A DNA stretch of 57,693 nucleotides from Allobosea sp. (GCF_030695125.1 NZ_JAUYTP010000047.1:1-57693), one strand, 5' to 3'. Positions 1-8,533 are shown, counted from the first letter of the stretch. Numbers and translations: made by a program. Notes: generated from the sequence alone by a model not told the origin.

Positions 1-61
1 AGACGGCGAAGCAACCGATCTCTCGGCTACAAGGCCTAACGTCCTAGTGGAGCGCAGAAGA

Positions 62-83
62 GGCGCCGCTCAGCGGCGGCGCC
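62..83 (-). other. GC hairpin in the leader downstream of the minus-strand promoter
   Basis: A perfect 8-bp inverted repeat (GGCGCCGC / GCGGCGCC, 6-nt loop) starts about 15 nt downstream of the -10 element on the minus strand. It lies in the early transcribed leader. It has no T-tract, so it is more likely a leader structure than a terminator. Confidence 0.45.
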
Positions 84-97
84 GTCTCGATGTGCGG

Positions 98-152
98 TTT
101 ATAGGCGCCACCCCCGCAAACTGTCAACACGCTTTTTGAAAGTTTTTCGACA
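98..152 (-). promoter_or_regulatory. Strong sigma70-type promoter, probably of an rRNA or tRNA operon
   Basis: Read on the minus strand there is an exact TTGACA (122-127), an 18-nt spacer and TATAAA (98-103). Just upstream of the -35 lies an A/T-rich tract (about 128-152, with runs of A and T) in otherwise very GC-rich DNA, resembling an UP element. No start codon with a convincing frame follows before the window edge. The combination suggests a stable-RNA promoter firing leftward out of the window. The promoter elements are seen directly. The rRNA assignment is inference, since the RNA body is outside the window. Confidence 0.6.
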
Positions 153-441
153 GTCCGGCCGGACGCGTCGCAAACACCCGCGTTCCCGGCCGGCCCGACA
201 TTATGTTCGCGCGCGCGCGTACGCGGCGCGCGAGGGTCGCCCGCAAACAGCCGCATTCGCCCGGCAAAGCCACCTTCCAGGCCGGGCGGATTGATTCCGG
301 CCGGCGACGCGGGCATGGTTCCCGCGCCGCCTCTCGCTGTGAGGGGCGCCCCCAGGGCCCTGTTCGCGGGTTTCGTTCACTCAGAGTCCTCCCGGGCCAC
401 TTGCCCGGGGTCGTCGTCTCAGGATCGCCAGACCACTCACG
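153..441. other. Intergenic region with no gene seen
   Basis: This GC-rich stretch lies between the leftward promoter and the M23 peptidase gene. Open frames crossing it lack ribosome binding sites and protein-like composition, and overlap one another on both strands. One GATTC (GANTC-type) site sits at 293-297. The promoter for the downstream peptidase is presumably here, but no convincing -35/-10 pair was found. Confidence 0.4.
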
Positions 442-2466
442 ATGAACGCCCATCCCGAGTTCACCCTGCCGGCCGAACCGCTCGCCCCCGAGGCAGCGGC
501 GCTTTTGGTCGATCTCGGAATCGAACCGCCAATCCAGCCCGAGGGCGCCAGCCAGCAGCCGCTCGATCGACGCGGTGTCTCGCTGCGCTGGCTGGCGGCC
601 TGTGCGCTCGTCGGCTCCTGTGGCGCGGCGCTTCTCGGCGCCGCGATCCTGGTGGCGATGCGCGGCGACACCGGCATTCCCGAACAGCCCGAGGCCGTGA
701 CCGCGCGGGCCTCCTCGGCCGCGGGCGATGGCGGCGGGGCCCGCAAGGCCGACAAGCTGGTCGCCGATCAGCCGGTGATGGCGGCGCGCCATTCGGTGCG
801 GGCGCCGATGTCGCAGCGGGTCGGCAATCGCGAGGTCATCCGCGTGCGGCCCTTCGTCAGGCTGGCCTCCAGCCTCTCCCTGACGACGGGCGTCTACGCG
901 ACCAACATTCCGCCCTTCAATCCGTTGCGGCTTTTCGCCGAAGGTGGCCAGCCCAACGAGCGCTACGCCGAGCCGATTCTTGAACTGCCGGACGCCGACG
1001 TCACCATCGTCAAGCGTGACCTCGCCGATGTCGTGGTACCGGCGGGTAAGCCGCAGCTCGGCGACGCGGAGGTCATCACGCAGATCGAGGAGGAGCGGGC
1101 CAACCTCGCCAGCGCCGGCCGTCAGCGCGCCCTCCCGATTCCGCCGCAGCTGATGCTGAGCCGGACGCTCGGCAACGCGCCCGCGCCGGCCCAGGACCTT
1201 CTGTCCTATGCGCCGTCGACCGATACCCGCTTCTCGGGCATCGAGGTCCGCGTCGTGCCCGAGAACGTCACCAATGCGCCCAAGACGCCGATCGCCGCCA
1301 GCCGCGAGCCGCTCGTCGAGGAAAAGCTGCTACTGGCCAAGCGCGGCGAGAATTTCGAGCAGGTGATGCGGGCGGCCGGGGCGTCCCCCGACCAGATCCG
1401 GGCGATGATGCAGGCCTTTGGCGGCCGGGTGCGGACCGCGCCGCTGCCCGACGGTCAGGTTCTGCAGGCCCTCTATGCCCCGGGCCTCAATCCCGGCGAC
1501 GCCCGCCAGATCGTCCGCGTTTCCTTGATGACCAACGGCCTTCCCGACGGCACCGTCGCCGTCAACGACAGGGGCGCCTTCGTCTCCGTCGTCCTGCCCA
1601 AGCAGGACGTCGTCGGCCCGCAGCGCCCGCAGCGCAAGGTCGACGACGAGGATGACGAGGACGATGAAGGCGGCGGCGCCCGGCTCTATGAGAGCCTCTA
1701 CGAAACCGGCATGCGTCACGATCTGCCGCGGCCGCTGATCGACGAACTCGTCCGCATCTTCTCCTATGATCTCGATTTCCAGCAGCGCGTCCGCGGCGGC
1801 GACACTCTCGAGGTGATCTTCACCGAGGAGGACGAGGGCGAGCGGGCGGAGATCCTGTCGGCCTCCCTCACCATCGGCGGCGAGACGCGCCGCGTCTTCC
1901 GCTATCAGGCCCCGGAAGACGGGCTGATCGATTACTTCGACGACGACGGCAAATCGCTGAAGAAGTTCCTGCTGCGCAAGCCGATCGCCGAAGGCGAGAT
2001 GCGCTCGGGCTTCGGCATGCGCTACCACCCGATCATGCGCTATTCGAAGATGCACACCGGCATCGACTGGTCCAACCGGATCGGCACGCCGATCCTCGCC
2101 GCCGGCAACGGCACCGTGATCAAGGCGGAATGGGATTCAGGCTATGGCCGGCGCATCGAACTCCAGCACGCCAATGGCTATGTCACGACCTATTCGCACC
2201 AATCCGCCTTCGCCAAGGGCATCGCGCCCGGCGTCAAGGTGCGGCAGGGGCAGGTGATCGGCTATCTCGGCTCGACCGGTCTCTCGACCGGCCCGCATCT
2301 GCATTACGAGGTTCTGGTCAACGGCAATTTCGTCAATCCGATGAAGATCCGCGTGCCGCGCGGCCGCGAGCTGCAGGGCACGACCCTGGCGGAGTACAAG
2401 CGTCAGCGCGACGAGATCCAGGGTCTGATCGAGCGGGCCGGCGGAGCGGTCGCACAACTGCGCTGA
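442..2466 (+). CDS. M23 family murein endopeptidase, membrane anchored
   Basis: Predicted cell-wall hydrolase that cuts peptidoglycan cross-links in the periplasm. A cytoplasmic N-terminal segment is followed by one membrane segment at about residues 50-73. A long periplasmic region contains an acidic DDEDDEDDE run near residues 395-405, then a Csd3/OapA-like region and a C-terminal LytM/M23 domain. The zinc-site motifs are intact: H538 and D542 in HTGID, and the HLH triad at 619-621. At 674 residues it has the usual size for large alphaproteobacterial M23 proteins with an N-terminal anchor. It stands alone on the plus strand. Substrate bond specificity cannot be read from the sequence. Confidence 0.88.
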   Translation: MNAHPEFTLPAEPLAPEAAALLVDLGIEPPIQPEGASQQPLDRRGVSLRWLAACALVGSCGAALLGAAILVAMRGDTGIPEQPEAVTARASSAAGDGGGARKADKLVADQPVMAARHSVRAPMSQRVGNREVIRVRPFVRLASSLSLTTGVYATNIPPFNPLRLFAEGGQPNERYAEPILELPDADVTIVKRDLADVVVPAGKPQLGDAEVITQIEEERANLASAGRQRALPIPPQLMLSRTLGNAPAPAQDLLSYAPSTDTRFSGIEVRVVPENVTNAPKTPIAASREPLVEEKLLLAKRGENFEQVMRAAGASPDQIRAMMQAFGGRVRTAPLPDGQVLQALYAPGLNPGDARQIVRVSLMTNGLPDGTVAVNDRGAFVSVVLPKQDVVGPQRPQRKVDDEDDEDDEGGGARLYESLYETGMRHDLPRPLIDELVRIFSYDLDFQQRVRGGDTLEVIFTEEDEGERAEILSASLTIGGETRRVFRYQAPEDGLIDYFDDDGKSLKKFLLRKPIAEGEMRSGFGMRYHPIMRYSKMHTGIDWSNRIGTPILAAGNGTVIKAEWDSGYGRRIELQHANGYVTTYSHQSAFAKGIAPGVKVRQGQVIGYLGSTGLSTGPHLHYEVLVNGNFVNPMKIRVPRGRELQGTTLAEYKRQRDEIQGLIERAGGAVAQLR

Positions 2467-2578
2467 GCGCATGACGGCGGTTCTTGCGCGTCTCGCGCCT
2501 GCACGGATCGCTTGACTTCCACCCCGCGAGGCCACACCGGCAGGAACCTGTCCCTCCTGCCCCCGCCGGTGTCGCACC

Positions 2579-3496
2579 ATGCTCGCCGCTCTGCTCGTCG
2601 TCCTGCCCGTCTTCGGCCTGATCGCGCTGGGCTACCTGGCGCGCTGGTCGAAACTCCTGCGCGAGAGCACCGGCGAGGGCCTGTCCGACTTCGTCTTCGT
2701 GCTGGCGGTGCCCTGCCTGCTGTTCAGGACGCTGGCCAAGGCGGAAATCCCGCAGGCCCAGCCCTGGGGCTACTGGATCGCCTATTTCACCGGTCTGGCG
2801 ATCGTCTGGGCGCTGGCGATGCTGATCGCGAGCCGCCTGTTCGCGCGCAAGGGCCCCGAGCTCGTCGTCTCGGGCTTTGCCGCGGCGCAATCCAACACGG
2901 TCTTCGTCGGCGTACCGATGATCCTGAAGGCCTATGGCGAGGCCGGCGCAGTGCCGCTCGGGCTGCTGCTGGCGGTCCATCTGCCGGTGACCATGACGGC
3001 CGCGACCCTGCTCGCTGAGGGCCGCAGCGCCTCGGTCCCGATGATGCTGCGGCGGCTCTTCACCCATCCGATCATCATCGGGATCATTCTGGGCGTGCTG
3101 GCCCGCCCCATCGTCGGCACCCTGCCGGAACCGTTCTGGACGCTGATAGACCTGATCTCGGCCGCCGCCGTTCCCTGCGCGCTGATCAGCCTCGGCATCG
3201 CCATGCGCCGCTACGGGCTGGAATCGGGCCTCGGGCTTCCCGCCGCCCTCAGCGCCCTCAAGCTCGGGCTTCACCCGCTGATCGTCTATCTGCTTGCGAC
3301 GAAGGTCTTCGACATGCCGGCTCACTGGGCCGGCGTCGCCGTGTTGTTCGCCGCCTGCCCCTGCGGGATCAACGCCTATCTCTTCGCCGAGCGCTATCGC
3401 CAGGGCGTCGCCGATGCCTCGAGCGCGATCACGCTCTCGACGCTGCTGTCGCTGTTCACGACCGCCGCCTGGCTGACCTGGCTCGGCGTCGGCTGA
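2579..3496 (+). CDS. AEC (auxin efflux carrier) family transporter
   Basis: A 305-residue, almost wholly hydrophobic inner-membrane protein with about ten membrane segments. It begins MLAALLVVLPVFGLIALGYL, the typical AEC start, and has the central gap of polar residues expected between two five-helix bundles. The family exports small organic anions, but the substrate here is unknown. It follows the M23 gene by 112 bp and converges with the gluQRS gene, with 9 bp between the stops. Confidence 0.85.
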   Translation: MLAALLVVLPVFGLIALGYLARWSKLLRESTGEGLSDFVFVLAVPCLLFRTLAKAEIPQAQPWGYWIAYFTGLAIVWALAMLIASRLFARKGPELVVSGFAAAQSNTVFVGVPMILKAYGEAGAVPLGLLLAVHLPVTMTAATLLAEGRSASVPMMLRRLFTHPIIIGIILGVLARPIVGTLPEPFWTLIDLISAAAVPCALISLGIAMRRYGLESGLGLPAALSALKLGLHPLIVYLLATKVFDMPAHWAGVAVLFAACPCGINAYLFAERYRQGVADASSAITLSTLLSLFTTAAWLTWLGVG

Positions 3497-3505
3497 CAGC
3501 GCCCC

Positions 3506-4402
3506 TCAGGCAAAGCCCAGTTGGCGCCTCAGCGCCGCGGCGGTGAGGCCGCGCATCCGCAGATCGGCCAGGCTCTCCGACTGGCGGCTTTTGGCGAGCT
3601 TGCGCCCGGCTTCGTCCAGCAAGAGCTCATGGAAATGGTAGAGCGGGGTCGGCAGGCCCAGAAGCCGCTGCAGCAGGACATGGATGTCGGTCGCCGCCTC
3701 GAGATCGCGCCCCCGCACGACATGCGTGACGCCTTGCAGGGCGTCATCGACGACCACGCAGAGATGATAGCTGGCGGGAACATCCTTGCGCGCCAGCACG
3801 ACATCGCCCCAGCGCGCCGGCTGCGCCGCGACGATCTGCGACGAGCCGCTGGCATCGAAGACGCGGTAGCTCAGCCCGGCCGCCGCCATCGCCAGGGCCC
3901 GCCCCATGTCGAGACGCAGCACATGCGGCTCGCCCGCCGCCATGCGGGCCTGCGCCTCCGCCTTGTCGAGGGCGCGGCCCATCCCCGGATAAAGCGCCAC
4001 CCCATCCGGATCGACCGGCCAGGGCCGGCCGGAGGCGGCCTCTTGCGCGCAAACCGCCGCCCGCACCGCCTCCCGCGAGCCGAAGCAGGGATAGAGCAGT
4101 CCATGCCGACGCAGTTCGTCGAGCGTCGCGGCATAATCGTCGAAATGCTCCGACTGGCGCCTGACCTGCGGCGCGAAGGTAAGGCCGAGCCAGGCGAGAT
4201 CCTCGTGCAGCGCCTGCTCCAGCGCGGGCGTGCAGCGTTGCCGGTCGATATCCTCGATCCGCAGCAGCAGGCGCCCGCCCATCGCTGCCGCAAAATGCTG
4301 ATTGGTCAGCGCCGACAGCGCATGGCCGAGATGCAGCCGGCCGTTCGGGCTCGGCGCGAAACGGAAGACGGGCTGCGCAAGTGCGGGAGAGGACGGGAGC
4401 AT
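3506..4402 (-). CDS. gluQRS: Glutamyl-Q tRNA(Asp) synthetase
   Basis: This GluRS paralogue lacks the anticodon-binding domain and attaches glutamate to queuosine of tRNA(Asp). At 298 residues it matches the family. The N-terminal nucleotide-binding signature FAPSPNGRLHLGHA (HIGH motif) is intact, and a KLAKS version of KMSKS lies near the C terminus. The usual zinc-binding Cys cluster is degraded: the expected PCxC reads PCFGS and the later YPGxCR reads YPGMGR, so the fold probably does without zinc. It converges with the AEC gene and is divergent from the glycosylase gene. Confidence 0.88.
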   Translation of the reverse strand: MLPSSPALAQPVFRFAPSPNGRLHLGHALSALTNQHFAAAMGGRLLLRIEDIDRQRCTPALEQALHEDLAWLGLTFAPQVRRQSEHFDDYAATLDELRRHGLLYPCFGSREAVRAAVCAQEAASGRPWPVDPDGVALYPGMGRALDKAEAQARMAAGEPHVLRLDMGRALAMAAAGLSYRVFDASGSSQIVAAQPARWGDVVLARKDVPASYHLCVVVDDALQGVTHVVRGRDLEAATDIHVLLQRLLGLPTPLYHFHELLLDEAGRKLAKSRQSESLADLRMRGLTAAALRRQLGFA

Positions 4403-4504
4403 GGCTCTTGTCTAGAGTCGGAGGCGGGCAGGGCCAAGCCGCGAGACCGGCCAAGCGCGGACACTGCTGACGCCAACAGGCATCGGAACCGGCTAGCGGG
4501 ACGC

Positions 4505-5149
4505 ATGATGCACAAGATCACCGGCGACGCCGATCTCGAACAGGGCATGACCATGCTGTCTGCGCTCGACCCGCGCTGGACTGCGATCATCGCGCGCACG
4601 GGGCTGCCGCCGCTGCGCCGGCGCGAGGGCGGTTTTCCCGGGCTCGCGGCCATCATCGTCTCGCAGCAGCTCTCGGTCGCCAGCGCGCGTGCCGTCTGGG
4701 CCCGCGTCGAGACGGTGCTGGCGCCGCTGACGCCGGAGCGCATTCTGGCGGCAAGCGACGAGGAGATGCGGTTGTCGGGCCTGTCGCGCCCCAAGCAGCG
4801 CACCTTGCGCGCCACTGCCGCCGCGCTCGCCGAAGGGCGACTGGCGTTCGAGGCCCTCGACGACGCGACGCCGGAGCAGGTCCACGCCCTGATGACGGCC
4901 ATCTCGGGCATCGGTCCGTGGACGGCCGACATCTATCTGCTGTTTTGCCTGCACCACCGCGACGGCTTCGCGCCGGGCGATCTGGCGATCCAGGAAGCCG
5001 CGCGCGTCGCCTTCGATCTGCCCGCGCGCCCCAGGGCCGCCGAGCTGGAGGCCCTGGCCGAGGCCTGGCGACCCTGGCGCGGCGTGGCGGCCCGGTTGCT
5101 CTGGGCCTATTATGCCACGCTCAAATCGCGCGAGGGGATCGATGCCTGA
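4505..5149 (+). CDS. DNA-3-methyladenine glycosylase II (AlkA/HhH-GPD family)
   Basis: Base-excision repair glycosylase removing alkylated purines. The 214-residue product has the helix-hairpin-helix segment ISGIGPWTAD followed by the GPD-type loop FAPGDLAIQEA, whose Asp is the expected catalytic residue. The open frame extends far upstream, but that part is antisense to gluQRS. The first credible start is ATG 4505, or 4508, since two Met codons are adjacent. It is shorter than E. coli AlkA and lacks that protein's N-terminal domain, as is common for alphaproteobacterial versions. Confidence 0.85.
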   Translation: MMHKITGDADLEQGMTMLSALDPRWTAIIARTGLPPLRRREGGFPGLAAIIVSQQLSVASARAVWARVETVLAPLTPERILAASDEEMRLSGLSRPKQRTLRATAAALAEGRLAFEALDDATPEQVHALMTAISGIGPWTADIYLLFCLHHRDGFAPGDLAIQEAARVAFDLPARPRAAELEALAEAWRPWRGVAARLLWAYYATLKSREGIDA

Positions 5150-5164
5150 GCGCTATCGCAGGCC

Positions 5165-5956
5165 TCAGCGCGACAGGATTTTCAGCGCGGACTGGGCGGC
5201 GCTGCGCAGGAAGGCGGTGTCGCTCATCACGGTCACGAGCTTCGCGCCCATATCGAGGAAGGCTTTCGCCCGCTCGGCCGACTGCGCGTAGATCGCGACC
5301 GGCTTCCCCACGGCAGAGGCCCGCGCGATGATATGGCGTATCGCTTCGTCGACCTCGGCCGACAAGGCATTGACCTCGCGGCCGCCCGAGAGCGCGATCG
5401 AGAGATCGGACGGGCCGACGAAGACGGCGTCGATGCCCTCCAGCGCCAGGATGTCGTCGAGAATCGCCATCGCCTCGCGCGTCTCGATCATCGCGAAGGA
5501 GAGCGAGAAGCGGTTGGCCTCGCGCAGATAGCCGTTCTGGTCGAGCCCGGAGGCCGCGAGCCCGCCATAGCTGCCCCAGCTGCGCTCGCCCATCGGCGGA
5601 TATTTCGACGCGGCTGCGAAACTGCGCGCGTCGGCCATGGTGTTGATCATCGGGGCGATGACGCCGGAGACGCCGGAATCGAAGAGTTTCGAGACATTCT
5701 GGAATTCGCCGACGGGGATCCGCGCCAGCGCCGGCTTGCCGGCGGCATTGATCAGCGGGATTGCCGCGATGACGTCTCCCAACGTGATCGGCCCGTGCTG
5801 CATGTCGAGCGTGATCGCGTCGAATGCTTCGCGCGCCAGCACGCCGGCGATCGCGGGATCGGGCAGGCCGCACCAGGCCGAGACGATGCTGTCGCCCTTG
5901 GCGAGACGGTCGGCGAGAGACGACAGGACGGTCGATGGGAGCATGGCGCGTTTCAT
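5165..5956 (-). CDS. HpcH/HpaI aldolase/citrate lyase family protein
   Basis: A class II, metal-dependent aldolase of the 4-hydroxy-2-oxovalerate/2-keto-3-deoxy acid type, with a TIM-barrel fold. Recognisable motifs are the early LDMQHGP (metal and base region), ARIP, and the late FVGPSDLS signature. The start is placed at Met 5956 because homologues begin with a short stretch before a segment like LADRLAKGDSIVSAWCGLP. An upstream in-frame ATG at 5998 would add 14 residues. It converges with the glycosylase gene. The substrate is not known. Confidence 0.83.
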   Translation of the reverse strand: MKRAMLPSTVLSSLADRLAKGDSIVSAWCGLPDPAIAGVLAREAFDAITLDMQHGPITLGDVIAAIPLINAAGKPALARIPVGEFQNVSKLFDSGVSGVIAPMINTMADARSFAAASKYPPMGERSWGSYGGLAASGLDQNGYLREANRFSLSFAMIETREAMAILDDILALEGIDAVFVGPSDLSIALSGGREVNALSAEVDEAIRHIIARASAVGKPVAIYAQSAERAKAFLDMGAKLVTVMSDTAFLRSAAQSALKILSR

Positions 5957-6119
5957 CCGTTGCAGGCCCGCTCTTGATGCGGCGGGCGGCTGCGCCACGT
6001 TGGACCGGGCAAGGCTGGAAATGCAAACGGGCGCCCATGCGCCCGCTTCATTCTCGCCCTGCGTTTTTGAAAGTCAGGGGCCGCAATTGGCCCGGGACCC
6101 CTTCTGCTCAAGCTGAGCG

Positions 6120-6443
6120 TCAGCGGCCGGCCTGGATTTCCTCGGCCGCACGGATCAGCAACTCCGCCATCACGCGCCGAAGCTCCGCATCGGCGACCGA
6201 CACGCCGGCAGCGGCGAAGTCGCCGGTGACCTTGCGCACCACATCCTCGTCGCCGGCCTCCTCGAAATCGGCCACGACCACCGACTTGGCGTAGACATCC
6301 GCATCGGGACCGGCCTTGCCGAGCTTCTCCGCAGCCCACAGCCCGAGCAGCTTGTTGCGCCGCGCCGTCGCCTTGAAACGCAGCTCTTCGTCGTGGGCGA
6401 ACTTGTTCTCGAAGGCATCCTTGCGCTGATCGAAGGTCGACAT
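6120..6443 (-). CDS. DUF1476 protein, ATP synthase zeta-type inhibitor
   Basis: A 107-residue protein of the DUF1476 family. In Paracoccus denitrificans a member of this family is the zeta subunit that inhibits reverse rotation of the F1Fo-ATPase. The hallmark N-terminal segment is present (FDQRKDAFENKFAHDEELRF followed by KATARRNKLLGLWAAEKLG), and the rest is helical. The start is at 6443, preceded by AGAGGA, although the open frame continues upstream. It is divergent from purC, with 374 bp between them. Confidence 0.88.
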   Translation of the reverse strand: MSTFDQRKDAFENKFAHDEELRFKATARRNKLLGLWAAEKLGKAGPDADVYAKSVVVADFEEAGDEDVVRKVTGDFAAAGVSVADAELRRVMAELLIRAAEEIQAGR

Positions 6444-6817
6444 GCGTTTTGTCCTCTTGTGAAAAAGCGGGCCCGACGCGGGCGCGGAAAGCGAGCTTGG
6501 CAGCCATATAGGGTGCCCGGGCGAACACGACCAGCCCGGAATCAAACCGTCCCGCCAAGGCGTGGCTTTGGGCGCGCCTCGGACCGGTTTGTTGCGTTTG
6601 CGGTGCAGAAGGCCCATATAGCGGGCGCTACGGTGGCCCTCGCGGCCGCCGGCGCATTGAGCCGGCCGGCAGCGCGGTCTACGCTGATTCCAACCTGGTC
6701 GGAATCAGCACGGATTCGTGCAGGATCGGCTGATCAGGGGCCCAGATCCCGCCGCGGGGCAACCCGCGTCCAGAGAAAGGCCGACCTTTGGATTTCCTCA
6801 AGCCACGGTATATCCCA
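6444..6817. promoter_or_regulatory. Divergent intergenic region with GANTC cluster and inverted repeat
   Basis: No gene was found in this 374-bp spacer between the DUF1476 and purC genes. It contains a perfect 9-bp inverted repeat, GCTGATTCC (6683-6691) and GGAATCAGC (6701-6709), with a 9-nt spacer. Four GANTC sites, the CcrM methylation motif of alphaproteobacteria, occur at 6539-6543, 6686-6690, 6702-6706 and 6713-6717. The heptamer TGATTCC/GGAATCA occurs three times. A possible -10 for the plus strand is TATAGC (6617-6622). A regulatory role is inference. Confidence 0.5.
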
Positions 6818-7582
6818 ATGAATCGCCGCCGTCGCATCTACGAAGGCAAGGCGAAGGTCCTCTATGAGGGTCCCGAGCCGGGAACACTGATCCAGCACTT
6901 CAAGGATGACGCCACCGCCTTCAACGCCAAGAAGCATGAAGTGATCGACGGCAAGGGTGTGCTCAACAACCGCATCTGCGAGCACATCTTCTCCAACCTG
7001 AACGACATCGGCGTCCCCACGCATTTCATCCGCCGGCTGAACATGCGCGAGCAGCTCATCCGCGAGGTCGAGATCATTCCGCTCGAAGTCGTCGTGCGCA
7101 ACGTCGCCGCCGGCTCGCTCTCGACCCGCCTCGGGCTCGAGGAGGGCACGCAGCTGCCGCGCTCGATCATCGAGTTCTATTACAAGAATGATGCGCTGGG
7201 CGATCCGATGGTCTCCGAAGAGCACATCACCGCCTTCGGCTGGGCGACGCCCCAGGAAATCGACGACATCATGGCGCTCGCCATCCGCGTCAACGACTTC
7301 CTCTCCGGCCTCTTCCTCGGCGCCGGCATCCGTCTCGTCGATTTCAAGATGGAATGCGGCCGTCTCTGGGAGGGCGAGATGATGCGCATCGTCGTCGCCG
7401 ACGAGATCAGCCCCGATTCCTGCCGGCTCTGGGACGTCAAGTCCAAGGACAAGCTCGACAAGGATCGCTTCCGCCGCGACATGGGCGGCCTGATCGAGGC
7501 TTACACCGAAGTGGCCCGCCGCCTCGGGATCCTCGGCGAGAACGAGAAGGTCGGTCCGGCCGGCCCGCGCCTCGTCCAGTAA
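6818..7582 (+). CDS. purC: Phosphoribosylaminoimidazole-succinocarboxamide synthase
   Basis: SAICAR synthetase of purine biosynthesis, joining aspartate to CAIR with ATP in the cytoplasm. The 254-residue product starts [18 protein letters not shown], as rhizobial PurC proteins do, so the start is taken at 6818 rather than the in-frame TTG 30 nt upstream. Family signatures include [25 protein letters not shown] and [11 protein letters not shown] segments, all intact. It heads a plus-strand run of purine genes (purC, a lipoprotein, purS, purQ). purL is not in the window. Confidence 0.95.
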   Translation: MNRRRRIYEGKAKVLYEGPEPGTLIQHFKDDATAFNAKKHEVIDGKGVLNNRICEHIFSNLNDIGVPTHFIRRLNMREQLIREVEIIPLEVVVRNVAAGSLSTRLGLEEGTQLPRSIIEFYYKNDALGDPMVSEEHITAFGWATPQEIDDIMALAIRVNDFLSGLFLGAGIRLVDFKMECGRLWEGEMMRIVVADEISPDSCRLWDVKSKDKLDKDRFRRDMGGLIEAYTEVARRLGILGENEKVGPAGPRLVQ

Positions 7583-7595
7583 GCCAGCCTCCCGC

Positions 7596-8204
7596 ATGGG
7601 CTTCGGCACCAGCAGGTCTTCGATCTTGAAACGGGAGCGTTCGCGCTCCCGTTTCCATGTCGTGTCCGCGGTGCTTTGCGGCGCGCTGCTGCTTTCAGCC
7701 TGCGCGGGGCGGTTCGGCTTCGGCATCGCCGAACTGCCGGCCTCCCAGGGTTGGGAACCCCTGCCGATCGGCTCCTGGGTTCTGAACGACGGTCTCGAGG
7801 CCAGGACGATGGTGTTCTGCCCGCGCGCGAGCTGCACGCAACAGGGTTTCGCCTCGGTTATTGCCTTCTCCGGCGACGAGGCTGCCCGAATCGAGCAGGC
7901 GTTGAACGCGGATCCGGCCCGGCTCGCCAGTCTCTTCTCCAAGCCGCCCGCCGACGAAGCCCGCACGCGCAAGACGGCGCGACCGAAAGGGCCGCCCAAG
8001 AGCACCACAAGCGTCTCGCGCTTCGAGGCCGAAGGCGTCGCCGGCCTGCTCGTCGAGATTGCCGCCAGCGACGGCTCCGGCAAGAGCGCCACGACGGCCA
8101 TCCTGCATGGTCGTGAGGCCGAACGCCTGCTGGTCGCGCTGGCGGTCTCCGCCGACGCCGCGACGGCGCGCCGCGATGCGGTGGCCGCATGGCGCAGCCG
8201 CTGA
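7596..8204 (+). CDS. Putative lipoprotein of unknown function
   Basis: A 202-residue protein with a basic n-region, a hydrophobic stretch and a lipobox LLSAC with Cys36, pointing to a lipid-anchored periplasmic protein. I do not recognise the mature domain. It has a central basic, proline-rich linker (ARPKGPPKS) and a C-terminal helical segment. If the hairpin at 7628-7655 is a terminator, translation could begin at GTG 7662, but that would remove the positive n-region. It sits between purC and purS, and its stop codon overlaps a parS-like sequence. Confidence 0.6.
   Translation: MGFGTSRSSILKRERSRSRFHVVSAVLCGALLLSACAGRFGFGIAELPASQGWEPLPIGSWVLNDGLEARTMVFCPRASCTQQGFASVIAFSGDEAARIEQALNADPARLASLFSKPPADEARTRKTARPKGPPKSTTSVSRFEAEGVAGLLVEIAASDGSGKSATTAILHGREAERLLVALAVSADAATARRDAVAAWRSR
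7628..7655 (+). terminator. Strong UUCG-loop hairpin just after purC
   Basis: A perfect 12-bp inverted repeat, GAAACGGGAGCG / CGCTCCCGTTTC, encloses the tetraloop TTCG. It lies 45 nt after the purC stop. There is no long T-tract, so termination efficiency is uncertain. It falls inside the first codons of the next predicted gene and encodes part of its KRERSRSRF stretch, so either that gene starts later or the hairpin is also coding. Confidence 0.5.
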
Positions 8205-8217
8205 TTCACGTGAAACG
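8202..8217. other. parS-like ParB-binding site (14 of 16 positions)
   Basis: TGATTCACGTGAAACG matches the universal chromosomal parS consensus TGTTTCACGTGAAACA at 14 of 16 positions, including the central TTCACGTGAA palindrome. It overlaps the stop codon of the lipoprotein gene and extends into the spacer before purS. A second parS-like site is at 51583-51598. Function as a partition site is inference. Confidence 0.5.
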
Positions 8218-8286
8218 GCGCGCAACGGTTGAGCCGGCCTCGATTCGCGGTTAAGGCAGCCCGATCAAGCCCGTCCGGAGAGCCCC

Positions 8287-8529
8287 ATGAAAGCCCGCGT
8301 CACCGTCACCCTCAAGACCGGCGTGCTCGATCCGCAGGGCAAGGCGATCGAGGGGGCGCTGAAGTCCCTCGGCATCGACGGTGTTGGCTCGGTCCGCCAG
8401 GGCAAGGTCTTCGACATCGAGCTGTCGGGCTCAGACAAGGCGGCCGCCGAAGCCGCGCTGAAGACCGCCTGCGACAAGCTGCTCGCGAACACCGTGATCG
8501 AGAACTACCGCGTCGAGATCGGGGCGTGA
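8287..8529 (+). CDS. purS: Phosphoribosylformylglycinamidine synthase subunit PurS
   Basis: An 80-residue subunit that bridges PurQ and PurL in the small-type FGAM synthase complex of purine synthesis. The start MKARVTVTLKTGVLDPQGKAI is the family hallmark, and the C-terminal strand NTVIENYRVEIG is intact. The GGAG of its ribosome binding site is at about 8277. It lies 4 bp before purQ, indicating translational coupling. Having PurS and PurQ as separate proteins implies that PurL is also a separate small-type protein encoded elsewhere. Confidence 0.94.
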   Translation: MKARVTVTLKTGVLDPQGKAIEGALKSLGIDGVGSVRQGKVFDIELSGSDKAAAEAALKTACDKLLANTVIENYRVEIGA

Positions 8530-8533
8530 TCCG

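Noticed and set aside
3521..4504. N-terminal extension of the AlkA-type frame
   Set aside because: It is antisense to gluQRS; homology begins only at 4505.
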